The position numbers and the translations under genes were made by a program. Below the pieces are notes generated by a model. That model was not told the DNA's origin and ran no database searches. It saw only the letters and a list, made by a program, of their open reading frames with translations. DNA of 33,120 nt from positions 1 to 33,120 of the forward strand of contig JAKPQU010000048.1 of the NCBI GenBank assembly GCA_029555925.1, written 5' to 3'. Each line of letters opens with the position of its first letter. The first letter of the stretch is position 1. Shown here one piece after another: positions 23,494 to 30,810 of the stretch. The DNA comes from Bacillota bacterium (lineage in GTDB: Bacteria > Eremiobacterota > SpSt-956 > JAKJGF01).

Positions 23494-23536
23494 TATAAAT
23501 TTAATGGATAGAAATTTTCATTCTGATTAAATATAG

Positions 23537-23586
23537 TTGAGAGTTGAGAGTTCAAGGTTAATTTTAATTCTCAACCCGACACTTCA
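23537..23586. repeat. GTTGAGA / TCTCAAC repeat with hairpin potential
   Basis: Two GTTGAGA 7-mers (GTTGAGAGTTGAGAG) are followed by AATTCTCAACCCGACACTTCAC. GTTGAGA and TCTCAAC can pair. It occupies the gap between HPr and ptsI and is another relative of the 7-bp family. Confidence 0.55.
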
Positions 23587-23591
23587 CTATC

Positions 23592-23849
23592 TTATACTGT
23601 TTCCATTCCTTTTTCTATAAAATCTTTTAAAATTTCTGCTACTGCTTCTTCTCCTTCTACTTCCATGATTATTTCATCATCTTTTTTCAGTCCCATAGAG
23701 AGTATGCCTATTAAACTGTTTGTCTGAATTTTTTTTCCTTTATTTTCAAGCCACACTTTTGTGCCGGGAAATTCCTGTACTTTCTGTATGAGTAATGTGG
23801 CAGGTCTTGCATGGAGATCCTTCGGTATTTTTACATGTTTACTTATCAT
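23592..23849 (-). CDS. ptsH: HPr phosphocarrier protein
   Basis: 85 residues, the normal HPr length. The phospho-acceptor is H13 in DLHARPAT. NSLIGILSMGL carries S45 at the regulatory serine position of Gram-positive-type HPr, so control by an HPr kinase is possible; none is in view. It accepts phosphate from enzyme I, encoded just downstream. ATG 23849 follows AAAGGA. Without visible sugar permeases the pair may serve a permease elsewhere, dihydroxyacetone kinase or a regulatory relay. Confidence 0.93.
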   Translation of the reverse strand: MISKHVKIPKDLHARPATLLIQKVQEFPGTKVWLENKGKKIQTNSLIGILSMGLKKDDEIIMEVEGEEAVAEILKDFIEKGMETV

Positions 23850-23891
23850 AATAACTAAATCCTTTACAATCAGGGATTAAATTTACTTTCC

Positions 23892-23912
23892 CGTCACGCG
23901 TCACGCGTCACG
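23892..23912. repeat. Heptamer array overlapping GHMP kinase stop
   Basis: CGTCACG three times, then ATT. On the minus strand it encodes RDA and the TGA stop of the GHMP kinase (23901-23912). Confidence 0.88.
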
Positions 23913-24902
23913 ATTCTCTAAAACCCTTATCCCTTCGGTATCTATTGAAAATTCCATTACTTTTGCTCCTCCCTCTTCCAGGGCAGAAACAACATGTTCC
24001 TTCTTTTCCGGTTCTACCAGTGATATCATACATCCACCGCCGCCGGCACCGCAGATTTTACTGGCCATAGCTCCGGCTTTCCCGGCTCTTTCCATTAAGA
24101 ATTCTATTTTTTCCGTTGTAACGCCTTCTGCAAGGTTTTTTCTGTTTTCCCATTCTTCTGCCAGAATAGAAGAGAGGGAAGAGAAATCTTTATTGATTAT
24201 AGAAAGCCTCATTTTTTCAGCAGTTTTCTTTATGTTTTTCATAGGCCCCACTGCTTTGCCGTCAATATATCTTTTCATCATTTCCCAGTTATTTGTGCCG
24301 GAAAACCTGGATTCTCCTGTATAGGTTAATATAATTCTTTTTTCCAGTTCTTTTATATCATGTTCTTCTTTAAGGAGTTTTTCTACTTCTACTCCGTCAT
24401 ATTTAAACCATATGGCATTTACTCCTCCGTATACGGCTGCATAATAATCCTGTTTCCCCGTCGGTATTTTGATGGATTTTGCTTCTATATTTGCGCCCAG
24501 GTCAATAATCTGTGTTCTATCATATCCCTTTCCTGAAAGTCTGTTCAGTGCACCGCTCAGTGCCATAAGCAGGGAAGATGAAGCTCCAAGGCCTGAACCT
24601 TTAGGTATGGGATTATTTGTAATAATCTCCATAGGACTTTCAGGACAGTAGAATTTTACGGCTCTTGCTATGAGGTCGAAATTCCCGTCAAAAAGGCTGT
24701 TCAGGTTATCTGTTTCTGCTTTCATGTTCATGTCTTTTGAATGAAATTTGAAGGTTTTTCCTCCGGGGATAATCTGTACATGACTCATAAGATTAATTGC
24801 TATGTTTACTGTTATGCCGGTATCTTCAAAGATATAAAGGGGATAAATATCGAGTGTGCCTCCTGCCAGATCGATTCTGACAGGAGCAAAGGATTCAATC
24901 AT
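23901..24902 (-). CDS. GHMP-family sugar kinase
   Basis: All three GHMP motifs are present: the N-terminal APVRIDLAGG (6-15), the ATP loop PIPKGSGLGASSSLL (98-112) and the C-terminal KICGAGGGGCMI (282-293). 333 residues. The pattern resembles heptose 7-phosphate, fucose and glucuronate kinases more than mevalonate-pathway kinases, so a sugar substrate is likely; I cannot choose one. ATG 24902 has AAGGAG upstream. It lies upstream of HPr and ptsI on the same strand. The terminal ENRDA and TGA derive partly from the adjoining heptamer array. Confidence 0.9.
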   Translation of the reverse strand: MIESFAPVRIDLAGGTLDIYPLYIFEDTGITVNIAINLMSHVQIIPGGKTFKFHSKDMNMKAETDNLNSLFDGNFDLIARAVKFYCPESPMEIITNNPIPKGSGLGASSSLLMALSGALNRLSGKGYDRTQIIDLGANIEAKSIKIPTGKQDYYAAVYGGVNAIWFKYDGVEVEKLLKEEHDIKELEKRIILTYTGESRFSGTNNWEMMKRYIDGKAVGPMKNIKKTAEKMRLSIINKDFSSLSSILAEEWENRKNLAEGVTTEKIEFLMERAGKAGAMASKICGAGGGGCMISLVEPEKKEHVVSALEEGGAKVMEFSIDTEGIRVLENRDA

Positions 24903-24926
24903 TAAAAATACTCCTTAAAATTTTTA

Positions 24927-25250
24927 CTAAAATTGCTTTGTAACCTGTGCTTTAATTCTTGCTGAAGCTGCTTCAGTTTTCTTTATTCCTCTTTCGAAGC
25001 GGTTGAAATTATCTACCTTTGCTTTCAATTGAGGCGTGAGATCCTGTTCTGCAAGAACATGGGTCTGACTTTTTGCAAGAGCTATTGTATTGAACTGCAC
25101 TTTCTTTTTCTTTTCACTGTCTTTTATGGCTTTTACAAAGGTTTCAGCAGCAGACTGAATTTCTTTTTCAGTAAGTTTTTCATCTTTCTTACCCATTTTA
25201 GCCGCCCACAGGTTCATAGCTTCTTTGCTCATTCTTCTCATTTGAGCCAT
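24927..25250 (-). CDS. Small basic hypothetical protein
   Basis: 107 residues, highly charged (Lys-rich) and predicted almost entirely helical. There are no cysteines, signal or membrane segment. The N-terminus is MAQMRRMSKEAMNLWAAKMG; a Lys/Glu block lies in the middle. I recognise no family. ATG 25250 follows AGAAAGAAGTGA. It lies 24 bp upstream of the GHMP kinase and is probably co-transcribed with it. Confidence 0.65.
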   Translation of the reverse strand: MAQMRRMSKEAMNLWAAKMGKKDEKLTEKEIQSAAETFVKAIKDSEKKKKVQFNTIALAKSQTHVLAEQDLTPQLKAKVDNFNRFERGIKKTEAASARIKAQVTKQF

Positions 25251-25320
25251 AAAATCACTTCTTTCTTTTATGTAATTTATCTCATGTAATTATATCATTT
25301 AAGAGTCTTTATGGCAATAA

Positions 25321-25422
25321 GTGAAAAGTGAGTAGTGAAAAGTGAGTTGTGAGTAGTGAACAGGCTTACCCTTCGCGTCACGCGTCACGCATTACGCGTC
25401 ACGTACATCACGCATCACGCAC
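25321..25422. repeat. Mixed heptamer array, GTGAAAA type then CGTCACG type
   Basis: 25321-25360 is GTGAAAA/GTGAGTA/GTGAGTT units; 25374-25422 is CGTCACG/CATTACG/CATCACG units. Both sub-families lie side by side in one 196-bp gap that otherwise holds no gene. Confidence 0.85.
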
Positions 25423-25446
25423 AACATTTACCGCACCAACATATTG

Positions 25447-25896
25447 TTAAATAGTTTTCAGTAAATGAACATTTCTTGTTTCTTTAAAGCCCATATTTTC
25501 ATAATACTTCCTTGCTCTTACATTCCGCGGGGTTACTTCCAGTTTTAATGCCACTGCTTTATCCTTGAAATTTTCCAGGAGATAATTAAAAAAGGACGTA
25601 CCTATTTTTTTACTCCTCCACTCCTCTTTTACAAACAGTTCATCAATATATATAATATTTCCTCCGTATTCATTGCTCCAGAAGAAGATTATGATGCCAT
25701 AACCGGCTGTTTTATTATTTACTCTGAATAATATAATCTGACCTTTATCCCTATGATTGGCCAGTTCTTTCACAGTTTTAAGAATTTTTTCTTCTGCCAT
25801 AGGCACACTGGGAGGATCTTCACTGTAAAGACCGAGTATCATATCTTTAAGTTCAGAATAGTCTTCACTCTTATAAAGTTCGAAATTTATTTTCAT
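25447..25896 (-). CDS. GNAT-family N-acetyltransferase
   Basis: 149 residues with the GNAT order: N-terminal strand-helix, YGIIIFFWSNEYGGNIIYIDELFV strands around residue 75, the acetyl-CoA loop WRSKKIGTSFFNYLLE, and the C-terminal VTPRNVRARKYYENMGF. Transfers acetyl from acetyl-CoA to an unknown amine (aminoglycoside, polyamine or protein). The start overlaps the MazG-like stop by 4 bp (ATGA), so the pair is coupled. Confidence 0.88.
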   Translation of the reverse strand: MKINFELYKSEDYSELKDMILGLYSEDPPSVPMAEEKILKTVKELANHRDKGQIILFRVNNKTAGYGIIIFFWSNEYGGNIIYIDELFVKEEWRSKKIGTSFFNYLLENFKDKAVALKLEVTPRNVRARKYYENMGFKETRNVHLLKTI

Positions 25897-26189
25897 GTTT
25901 TCTTTTTTTCCTTACATCTGCATGGTATTGTTTTACATTTGGGACAGCCGTTGTGATATATAGAAGAAGCTTCTTCCATATTTATTCCTGCCATACTTGC
26001 TATTGTGACAAGCCATGCCAGGCAGTCTCCGAATTCGAGTTTCTGCTGTTCCAGGTCTCCTTCCCTTATGGCTTCGGCAAGTTCTCCCACTTCTTCCACA
26101 AGCCAGAGAAAACTCTTTTCTATACCCCGGTTACTGTCTTTTTCAAGATAAATGTCTTCTATTAGTTTTTGAAATTCATGTATATGCAT
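25893..26189 (-). CDS. MazG-like nucleotide pyrophosphohydrolase with Cys tail
   Basis: 98 residues. LVEEVGELAEA (30-40) and EFGDCLAWL (52-60) form the EExxE...ExxD metal-binding set of the all-alpha NTP pyrophosphatases, which hydrolyse (d)NTPs to monophosphates. After the domain is a short tail CPKCKTIPCRC (C82, C85, C90, C92) that looks like a zinc site and is not part of the core fold. No SD is seen before ATG 26189; a heptamer array lies 10 bp upstream. Coupled to the GNAT gene. Confidence 0.88.
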   Translation of the reverse strand: MHIHEFQKLIEDIYLEKDSNRGIEKSFLWLVEEVGELAEAIREGDLEQQKLEFGDCLAWLVTIASMAGINMEEASSIYHNGCPKCKTIPCRCKEKKKT

Positions 26190-26198
26190 AGTTTTGTT

Positions 26199-26240
26199 CG
26201 TAACGCGTGACGCGTTACGCGTTACGCGTCACGCGTCACG
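26199..26240. repeat. Six-unit heptamer array
   Basis: CGTAACG CGTGACG CGTTACG CGTTACG CGTCACG CGTCACG, then ATT. GTGACGCG and CGCGTCAC within it can pair as a hairpin. It fills the 59-bp gap between asnS and the MazG-like gene. Confidence 0.88.
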
Positions 26241-26248
26241 ATTTAAAA

Positions 26249-27541
26249 TTACGGATAAATCCTTTCCAGCATTCTCGGATAGGGGATAGTTTCCCTTATA
26301 TGTTTGAGTCCGCATATCCATGCAACAGTTCTTTCTACACCGAGGCCGAAGCCTGAATGAGGTACAGTTCCGTAAGTTCTTAAATCTATGTACCACTGAT
26401 AATCTTCTTTAGGGAGATTATGTTCTTCGATACGTTTGAGGAGCAGTTCCGGGTCTGAGATTCTCTCTCCTCCTCCTATGATTTCACCGTATCCTTCCGG
26501 TGCAATAAGATCTGCTCCGAGACATACTTCCGGTCTGTCTTCCTTCGGTTTCATATAGAAAGCTTTACATTTTGTCGGATAATGGCTTATAAATACGGGC
26601 CTGTCAAAATTCTCTGAAATAGCTGTTTCATCCGGTGCTCCCAGGTCTCCGCCCCATTCGAAAGGAAGTCCTTTATCTTTCAGAATTTTTACTGCATCAT
26701 CATAGGTTATCCTGGGGAACGGCGGTTTTATATTTTCCAGAGGGGCAATGTTACGTTCAAGTGTTTTAAGTTCTTCCATCCTGTTTTCCAGGACTTTTTT
26801 CACTATATATGATACAAACTGTTCCTGTATGTCCATGTTTTCTTCCAGTTCCACATAGGCCATTTCAGGTTCAACCATCCAGAATTCCATCAGATGACGT
26901 CTGGTTTTTGATTTTTCCGCCCTGAAAGTGGGGCCGAAACAGTAAACTTTCCCGAGAGCCATACAATTTGCTTCATTATATAACTGTCCGCTCTGAGCAA
27001 GATAGGCTTTGGTGTCGAAATAGGGTGTTTCAAACAGTGTTGTTGTTCCTTCACAGGCAGATGGTGTAAGTATTGGTGTATCCATAAGTATAAATCCATT
27101 GTCATCTAAAAAATTCCTTATGGATTTTATTATTTCATGTCTAATTAACATAATGGCATGCTGTTTTTTTGACCTGAGCCATAAATGTCTGTGTGCCATA
27201 AGGAATTCCACGCCATGTTCTTTCGGGGATATGGGATAATCTTTTACTATCTGTATTGTTTTAAGTCCTGTAAGAGTAAGTTCATATCCTCCCGGCGCTC
27301 TTTTATCTTCTCTAACTTTTCCAGTTACTATTATGGACGATTCCTGTGTGAGAGGATTGAAGCTTTCGAATACTTCAGGAGAAACGTCATTTTTACCTGC
27401 CACACCCTGTATGATTCCCGTACCGTCTCTTATCATAAGGAAATGTATTTTCCCGCTGGAACGTTTATTATAAACCCATCCTCTTATTTCTACTTCCTGT
27501 CCGTCATATTTTGAGATATCTCTTATAGTTGCTCTCTCCAA
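26249..27541 (-). CDS. asnS: Asparaginyl-tRNA synthetase
   Basis: A class IIb synthetase charging tRNA-Asn with asparagine in the cytoplasm. The N-terminal OB fold (about 15-100, [28 protein letters not shown]) binds the anticodon. The catalytic domain has [15 protein letters not shown], motif 2 [19 protein letters not shown] and motif 3 [12 protein letters not shown] (397-408). Length 430 matches bacterial AsnRS. An aspartyl enzyme is less likely because the Asp-specific insertion of bacterial AspRS is absent and the sequence fits AsnRS blocks throughout. The start is TTG at 27541, 7 nt after AAAGAGGTGA. Confidence 0.93.
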   Translation of the reverse strand: MERATIRDISKYDGQEVEIRGWVYNKRSSGKIHFLMIRDGTGIIQGVAGKNDVSPEVFESFNPLTQESSIIVTGKVREDKRAPGGYELTLTGLKTIQIVKDYPISPKEHGVEFLMAHRHLWLRSKKQHAIMLIRHEIIKSIRNFLDDNGFILMDTPILTPSACEGTTTLFETPYFDTKAYLAQSGQLYNEANCMALGKVYCFGPTFRAEKSKTRRHLMEFWMVEPEMAYVELEENMDIQEQFVSYIVKKVLENRMEELKTLERNIAPLENIKPPFPRITYDDAVKILKDKGLPFEWGGDLGAPDETAISENFDRPVFISHYPTKCKAFYMKPKEDRPEVCLGADLIAPEGYGEIIGGGERISDPELLLKRIEEHNLPKEDYQWYIDLRTYGTVPHSGFGLGVERTVAWICGLKHIRETIPYPRMLERIYP

Positions 27542-27637
27542 AAGAGCTCACCTCTTTCCGTTGATTTATGATCGTTAAAAATTCAATTATTTTTATTATT
27601 TTCCTGCCTGAGATTATATTTGTTTTATATGAGAGGC

Positions 27638-27669
27638 GTGAAGTGTGAAGAGTGAAGTGTGAAGAGAGG
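27638..27669. repeat. GTGAAGT/GTGAAGA heptamer array
   Basis: Alternating 7-mers GTGAAGT, GTGAAGA, GTGAAGT, GTGAAGA; it abuts the 5' edge of the TPR remnant. Confidence 0.8.
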
Positions 27670-27804
27670 ATAAGTGCTCATGTTGTGGCCAAAAGTCTTT
27701 ATGAAAAGCAGAAATACAGTGAAGCAAAGGCATATTTTCAGCAGGTTAAAGAACTGGGAGCAGGATGGCAGGCAGAAAAAGAAATTGTCTGTAAAACAAA
27801 TTAA
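27670..27804 (+). pseudogene. C-terminal fragment of a TPR protein
   Basis: The frame from 27670 reads AHVVAKSLYEKQKYSEAKAY, then FQQVKELGAGWQAEKEIVCK, TN, stop at 27802-27804. The YEKQKYSEAKAYFQQV stretch is TPR-like. There is no start codon or SD, and the heptamer array replaces its upstream part. It lies on the strand opposite to asnS and rimO, consistent with a gene truncated by repeat insertion or deletion. Confidence 0.55.
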
Positions 27805-27947
27805 ATAAGGCAAATTATTTTTCTTCGTAAGAGCCTGTCAGACAGAAGCTGATAAATGGTTACTAACAGATATGACCGGAGCGGTCACAACTAAATATGA
27901 AAATCAACATCCAGTGAAGGTGCAAACTTCATCATTTTCATATAAAT

Positions 27948-29282
27948 TTACCTGTAATCAGTGATTATTTCTCCGTAAAGGTCATATTCCTTTGCCCCTG
28001 TAACCCTGGCTTTTACTATATCCCCTGGCTGTACATCCGAAGGAAGAAGATAAATAGCACCGTCTATATCGGGAGTATCTCTTCTGGTTCTGCCCTGAAC
28101 TTTATATTTGCCTTTACCGGACGTATTTTCTATTATTACTTCCTCTACTGAGCCAATGAGGGATTTGTTTTTCTTCAGAGAAATTTTTTTCTGAAGTGTC
28201 ATGATGCGGTGTAGTCTTTCTTTCTTTGTCTTTTTACTCACATGGCCTTTAAGTTTTTCTGCTTCTGTTCCTTCTTCCTTTGAATATTCAAAGGCACCGA
28301 GTCTGTCAAATTCTGCTTTCTCTACAAAATCCAGAAGACTTTCGAAATGTTCGTCTCTTTCACCGGGAAATCCTACAATAAGGGCTGTTCTCAGTGTTAC
28401 TTCAGGAATTTTCTCTTTTATTTTTTTTATTAAATTCAGGTAATCTTCTTTATTTCCCCTTCTTCCCATGGCTTTAAGTATTTTATGTTCACAGTGCTGG
28501 AGTGGTAAATCAATATATTTGCATATTTTGTCCGATTCTTTTATCACATTGAGTAATTCGTCGGAAATGGAAGTGGGATAAAGATAAAGAATTCTTATCC
28601 ATCTGATACCTTCTATTTTTTCTATTTCTTTAAGTAGTGTTACAAGCTCTGGTTTTTCAGGCAGATCATAACCGTACTGAGTGGGATCCTGTGCTATGAT
28701 AATAATTTCTTTAACGCCCTGACCGGCAAGACTGCGGGTTTCTTCCACTATATCCCTGACAGGTCTGCTTCTGTAAGACCCTCTTAACTGAGGTATAATA
28801 CAGAAACTGCATTTATGACTGCACCCTTCTCCTATTTTCAGATAGGCATAATAAAAAGGGGTGGATACAAGTCTTGGCATGTCGGAGCGCCAGACATATT
28901 CAGGGTCTGACACAAGTTCTATCGTTTCATTTTCTTTCAGATCATGTAAAACCTCTGTAATGCGGTGGAATTCACCTGTCCCTATAAAGGCGTCCACTTC
29001 AGGTATTTCTTTTTTCATGTCCTTTGAATATCTCTGTGCCATACAGCCTGTAACTATAAGAGCTTTACATGAACCTGTCTCTTTATTTAAAGCCATTTCC
29101 AGTATGGTTTCTATAGATTCTTCTTTTGCACTTTCAATAAAACCGCAGGTGTTTACTATAATTACCTCTGCATCTTTCTCGGAACATGTAATCTCATGGC
29201 CTTCTTTTGCAAGTAAAGCCCGCATAATTTCAGAATCTACCAGATTTTTCGGACATCCAAGACTTACAAAAAAACATTTCAT
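27948..29282 (-). CDS. rimO: Ribosomal protein S12 methylthiotransferase
   Basis: A radical SAM methylthiotransferase adding a methylthio group to an aspartate of ribosomal protein S12. The N-terminal UPF0004 domain carries the auxiliary cluster cysteines C10 (SLGCPKN), C46 (NTCGFIE) and C80. Radical SAM CX3CX2C is at C154, C158, C161 (GEGCSHKCSFC). Next come RGSYRSRPV and LRTALIVGFPGE, and a C-terminal TRAM domain to 444. The SLGCPKNLVDSE start and TRAM sequence indicate RimO rather than MiaB. ATG 29282 follows a GAGG element. The window also encodes YcaO of the E. coli type, which has been tied to this modification. Confidence 0.95.
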   Translation of the reverse strand: MKCFFVSLGCPKNLVDSEIMRALLAKEGHEITCSEKDAEVIIVNTCGFIESAKEESIETILEMALNKETGSCKALIVTGCMAQRYSKDMKKEIPEVDAFIGTGEFHRITEVLHDLKENETIELVSDPEYVWRSDMPRLVSTPFYYAYLKIGEGCSHKCSFCIIPQLRGSYRSRPVRDIVEETRSLAGQGVKEIIIIAQDPTQYGYDLPEKPELVTLLKEIEKIEGIRWIRILYLYPTSISDELLNVIKESDKICKYIDLPLQHCEHKILKAMGRRGNKEDYLNLIKKIKEKIPEVTLRTALIVGFPGERDEHFESLLDFVEKAEFDRLGAFEYSKEEGTEAEKLKGHVSKKTKKERLHRIMTLQKKISLKKNKSLIGSVEEVIIENTSGKGKYKVQGRTRRDTPDIDGAIYLLPSDVQPGDIVKARVTGAKEYDLYGEIITDYR

Positions 29283-29331
29283 AAATACAGTACCTCAGGA
29301 ATATAAAGAATTGTTTAAGTGATGCGGTTTT

Positions 29332-29356
29332 TACGCGTCACGCGTCACGCGTCACG
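29332..29356. repeat. Heptamer array
   Basis: TACG then CGTCACG three times, followed by ATT, between the J-like gene stop and rimO. Confidence 0.85.
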
Positions 29357-29362
29357 ATTCCA

Positions 29363-30001
29363 TTACTCATCTCTCAAAATACTCATCATAGTAAAAGCAC
29401 CTGCATCATTTTTATCCAGTGCAAGGACCTTCTGAAAATGTATTGACGCTTCTTCAAACTGTCCCAGTTTATAATAAACGATACCTATATTATAATGAGC
29501 TTCTATATGGTTAGGATCAAACTGGATTGCTTTTTCAAATTCATTCGGCGCCTGTTCTATGAATTTTATATTATCACAGAGTGATATGCCGAGAGCGAAG
29601 TGCATATCTGCTTCTTTCGGATTGTAGTTAACAATTTTTTCCGGTTCTGGAGGTTTATAAAAGATGGACTTTATCCTGTCCAGCAGAGAACTGGATTCCT
29701 TGAAGGTAGGTTTACCTTCCGGCAAGAGATCTGTAGTGATTTTTTTTGTAGTTTTTCCATGGATTTTCCTGATCCTTCTGAGATGAAAATGAGGAGACAT
29801 ATCATATTCTTTCCTTTTTGCAGGATTATTTAATATGTTATATGCCTCTGTAACTTCTTTTAATTTTCTTTCAGCCCACTGCTTCGAGCCGGGATTTACC
29901 TCCGGATTATACATCCTGGTTTTTTTGCGGTAAGCTTTCTCTATTTCATTTTCAGAAGATAAAGGGGGTATAGCTAAAACTTTATAAGGATCTCTTTCCA
30001 T
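29363..30001 (-). CDS. J-domain-like protein without HPD, fused to TPRs
   Basis: Residues 1-68 follow the J-domain pattern: DPYKVLAIPPLSSENEIEKAYRK at the start and TEAYNILNNPAKRKEYD at the end. The HPD tripeptide needed to stimulate Hsp70 ATPase is replaced by NPE (32-34, YNPEVNP). A basic linker is followed by TPRs at about 130-212 (HFALGISL, AHYNIGIVYYKLGQFEEA). Most likely an adaptor that no longer activates DnaK. ATG 30001. 20 bp separate it from the zinc-ribbon/TPR gene upstream, so they are probably co-transcribed. Confidence 0.82.
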   Translation of the reverse strand: MERDPYKVLAIPPLSSENEIEKAYRKKTRMYNPEVNPGSKQWAERKLKEVTEAYNILNNPAKRKEYDMSPHFHLRRIRKIHGKTTKKITTDLLPEGKPTFKESSSLLDRIKSIFYKPPEPEKIVNYNPKEADMHFALGISLCDNIKFIEQAPNEFEKAIQFDPNHIEAHYNIGIVYYKLGQFEEASIHFQKVLALDKNDAGAFTMMSILRDE

Positions 30002-30021
30002 ATTCTAACTCTCCGGCAGGA

Positions 30022-30702
30022 TTACACTAATTTTTTTTTGATTTCCTTTTCCAGGTCTGTTAATTTTTTATTTTCAGGAACTCTTTTCAGTGCTCTGGAT
30101 ATATATTCCATGGCTTCATTAAAGGATTTTTTTCTGTAACAGATTTTTGCCATATTAAAATTTGCTTCACTGTAATCAGGGTTGATTTCAAGGGCTTTTT
30201 TATATTCTTCTATTGCCTGTTCTTCTTTACCGATTTTTTCCAGAGCGAACCCTTTATGCCTGTGTATATCAGCATAATCAAACTTAACCTTTGTATTCAA
30301 TACAACAGTGAACTGTTCAATAGCTTCATTGTAAAATCCTTCATCACTGTACAGTTCTCCGAGGCACCTGCATGCATCTACATATTCAGGGTTTATGGCT
30401 ATAGCTTTTTTATATTCGGCAATGGCTTTCCCATGAGAGCCTTTTGCTTCATATGCTCTGGCAAGTTTAAAATGCACATCTGCCCATTCCGGATGGACTT
30501 CTGCAATTGCACTGCAGGCTTCTATTGCCTGGTCCACAAGATTATTTATTTCAAATACATAAGAGAATCTCAATAAATTATTTACTTCTTCATCTGTAAG
30601 CAGTTTTTCTGCAGATTCTGTATCTGTCTTTAGAGACATGCCACATTGAAAACAATACTTATAATTATTTTCATTTTCTGTTTTACATGTTGAACAGGTC
30701 AA
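30022..30702 (-). CDS. Zinc-ribbon plus TPR protein
   Basis: An N-terminal zinc ribbon CSTC...CFQC (C3, C6, C17, C20) is followed by about five TPRs at 40-215 (HPEWADVHFKLARAYEAKG, AIEQFTVVLN, AIEEYKKALEINPDYSEANFNMAKI). No signal or membrane segment, so a cytoplasmic scaffold is likely. It belongs to a minus-strand run with a larger zinc-ribbon protein upstream (108 bp) and the J-like/TPR protein downstream (20 bp). Confidence 0.83.
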   Translation of the reverse strand: MTCSTCKTENENNYKYCFQCGMSLKTDTESAEKLLTDEEVNNLLRFSYVFEINNLVDQAIEACSAIAEVHPEWADVHFKLARAYEAKGSHGKAIAEYKKAIAINPEYVDACRCLGELYSDEGFYNEAIEQFTVVLNTKVKFDYADIHRHKGFALEKIGKEEQAIEEYKKALEINPDYSEANFNMAKICYRKKSFNEAMEYISRALKRVPENKKLTDLEKEIKKKLV

Positions 30703-30810
30703 ATCTATACACCTCTCTGCCGGATGTCAGACTTTCTTTGCATTTTCAGTCTGAAACCCGTAAAATATATATCACCTGATTTAATTTCTATAAAGTCCTT
30801 TAAAATTCCT

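Larger units (their letters stand above)
27542..27947. other. 406-bp gap with repeat and decayed gene end
   Basis: It contains the asnS leader, a GTGAAGT/GTGAAGA heptamer array (27638-27669), a TPR-like coding remnant on the plus strand and, near 27895-27942, a 9-bp inverted pair TATGAAAAT/ATTTTCATA that may fold downstream of rimO. Confidence 0.6.

Noticed and set aside
27625..27813. Minus-strand frame in the asnS-rimO gap
   Set aside because: The complementary plus frame has clear TPR-like sequence. The minus frame is Phe/Cys-rich, typical of an antisense shadow, and includes an array.
129..29356. CRISPR array interpretation of the short repeats
   Set aside because: The units are 7 bp with no unique spacers, arrays are scattered singly between genes, and no cas genes are present.
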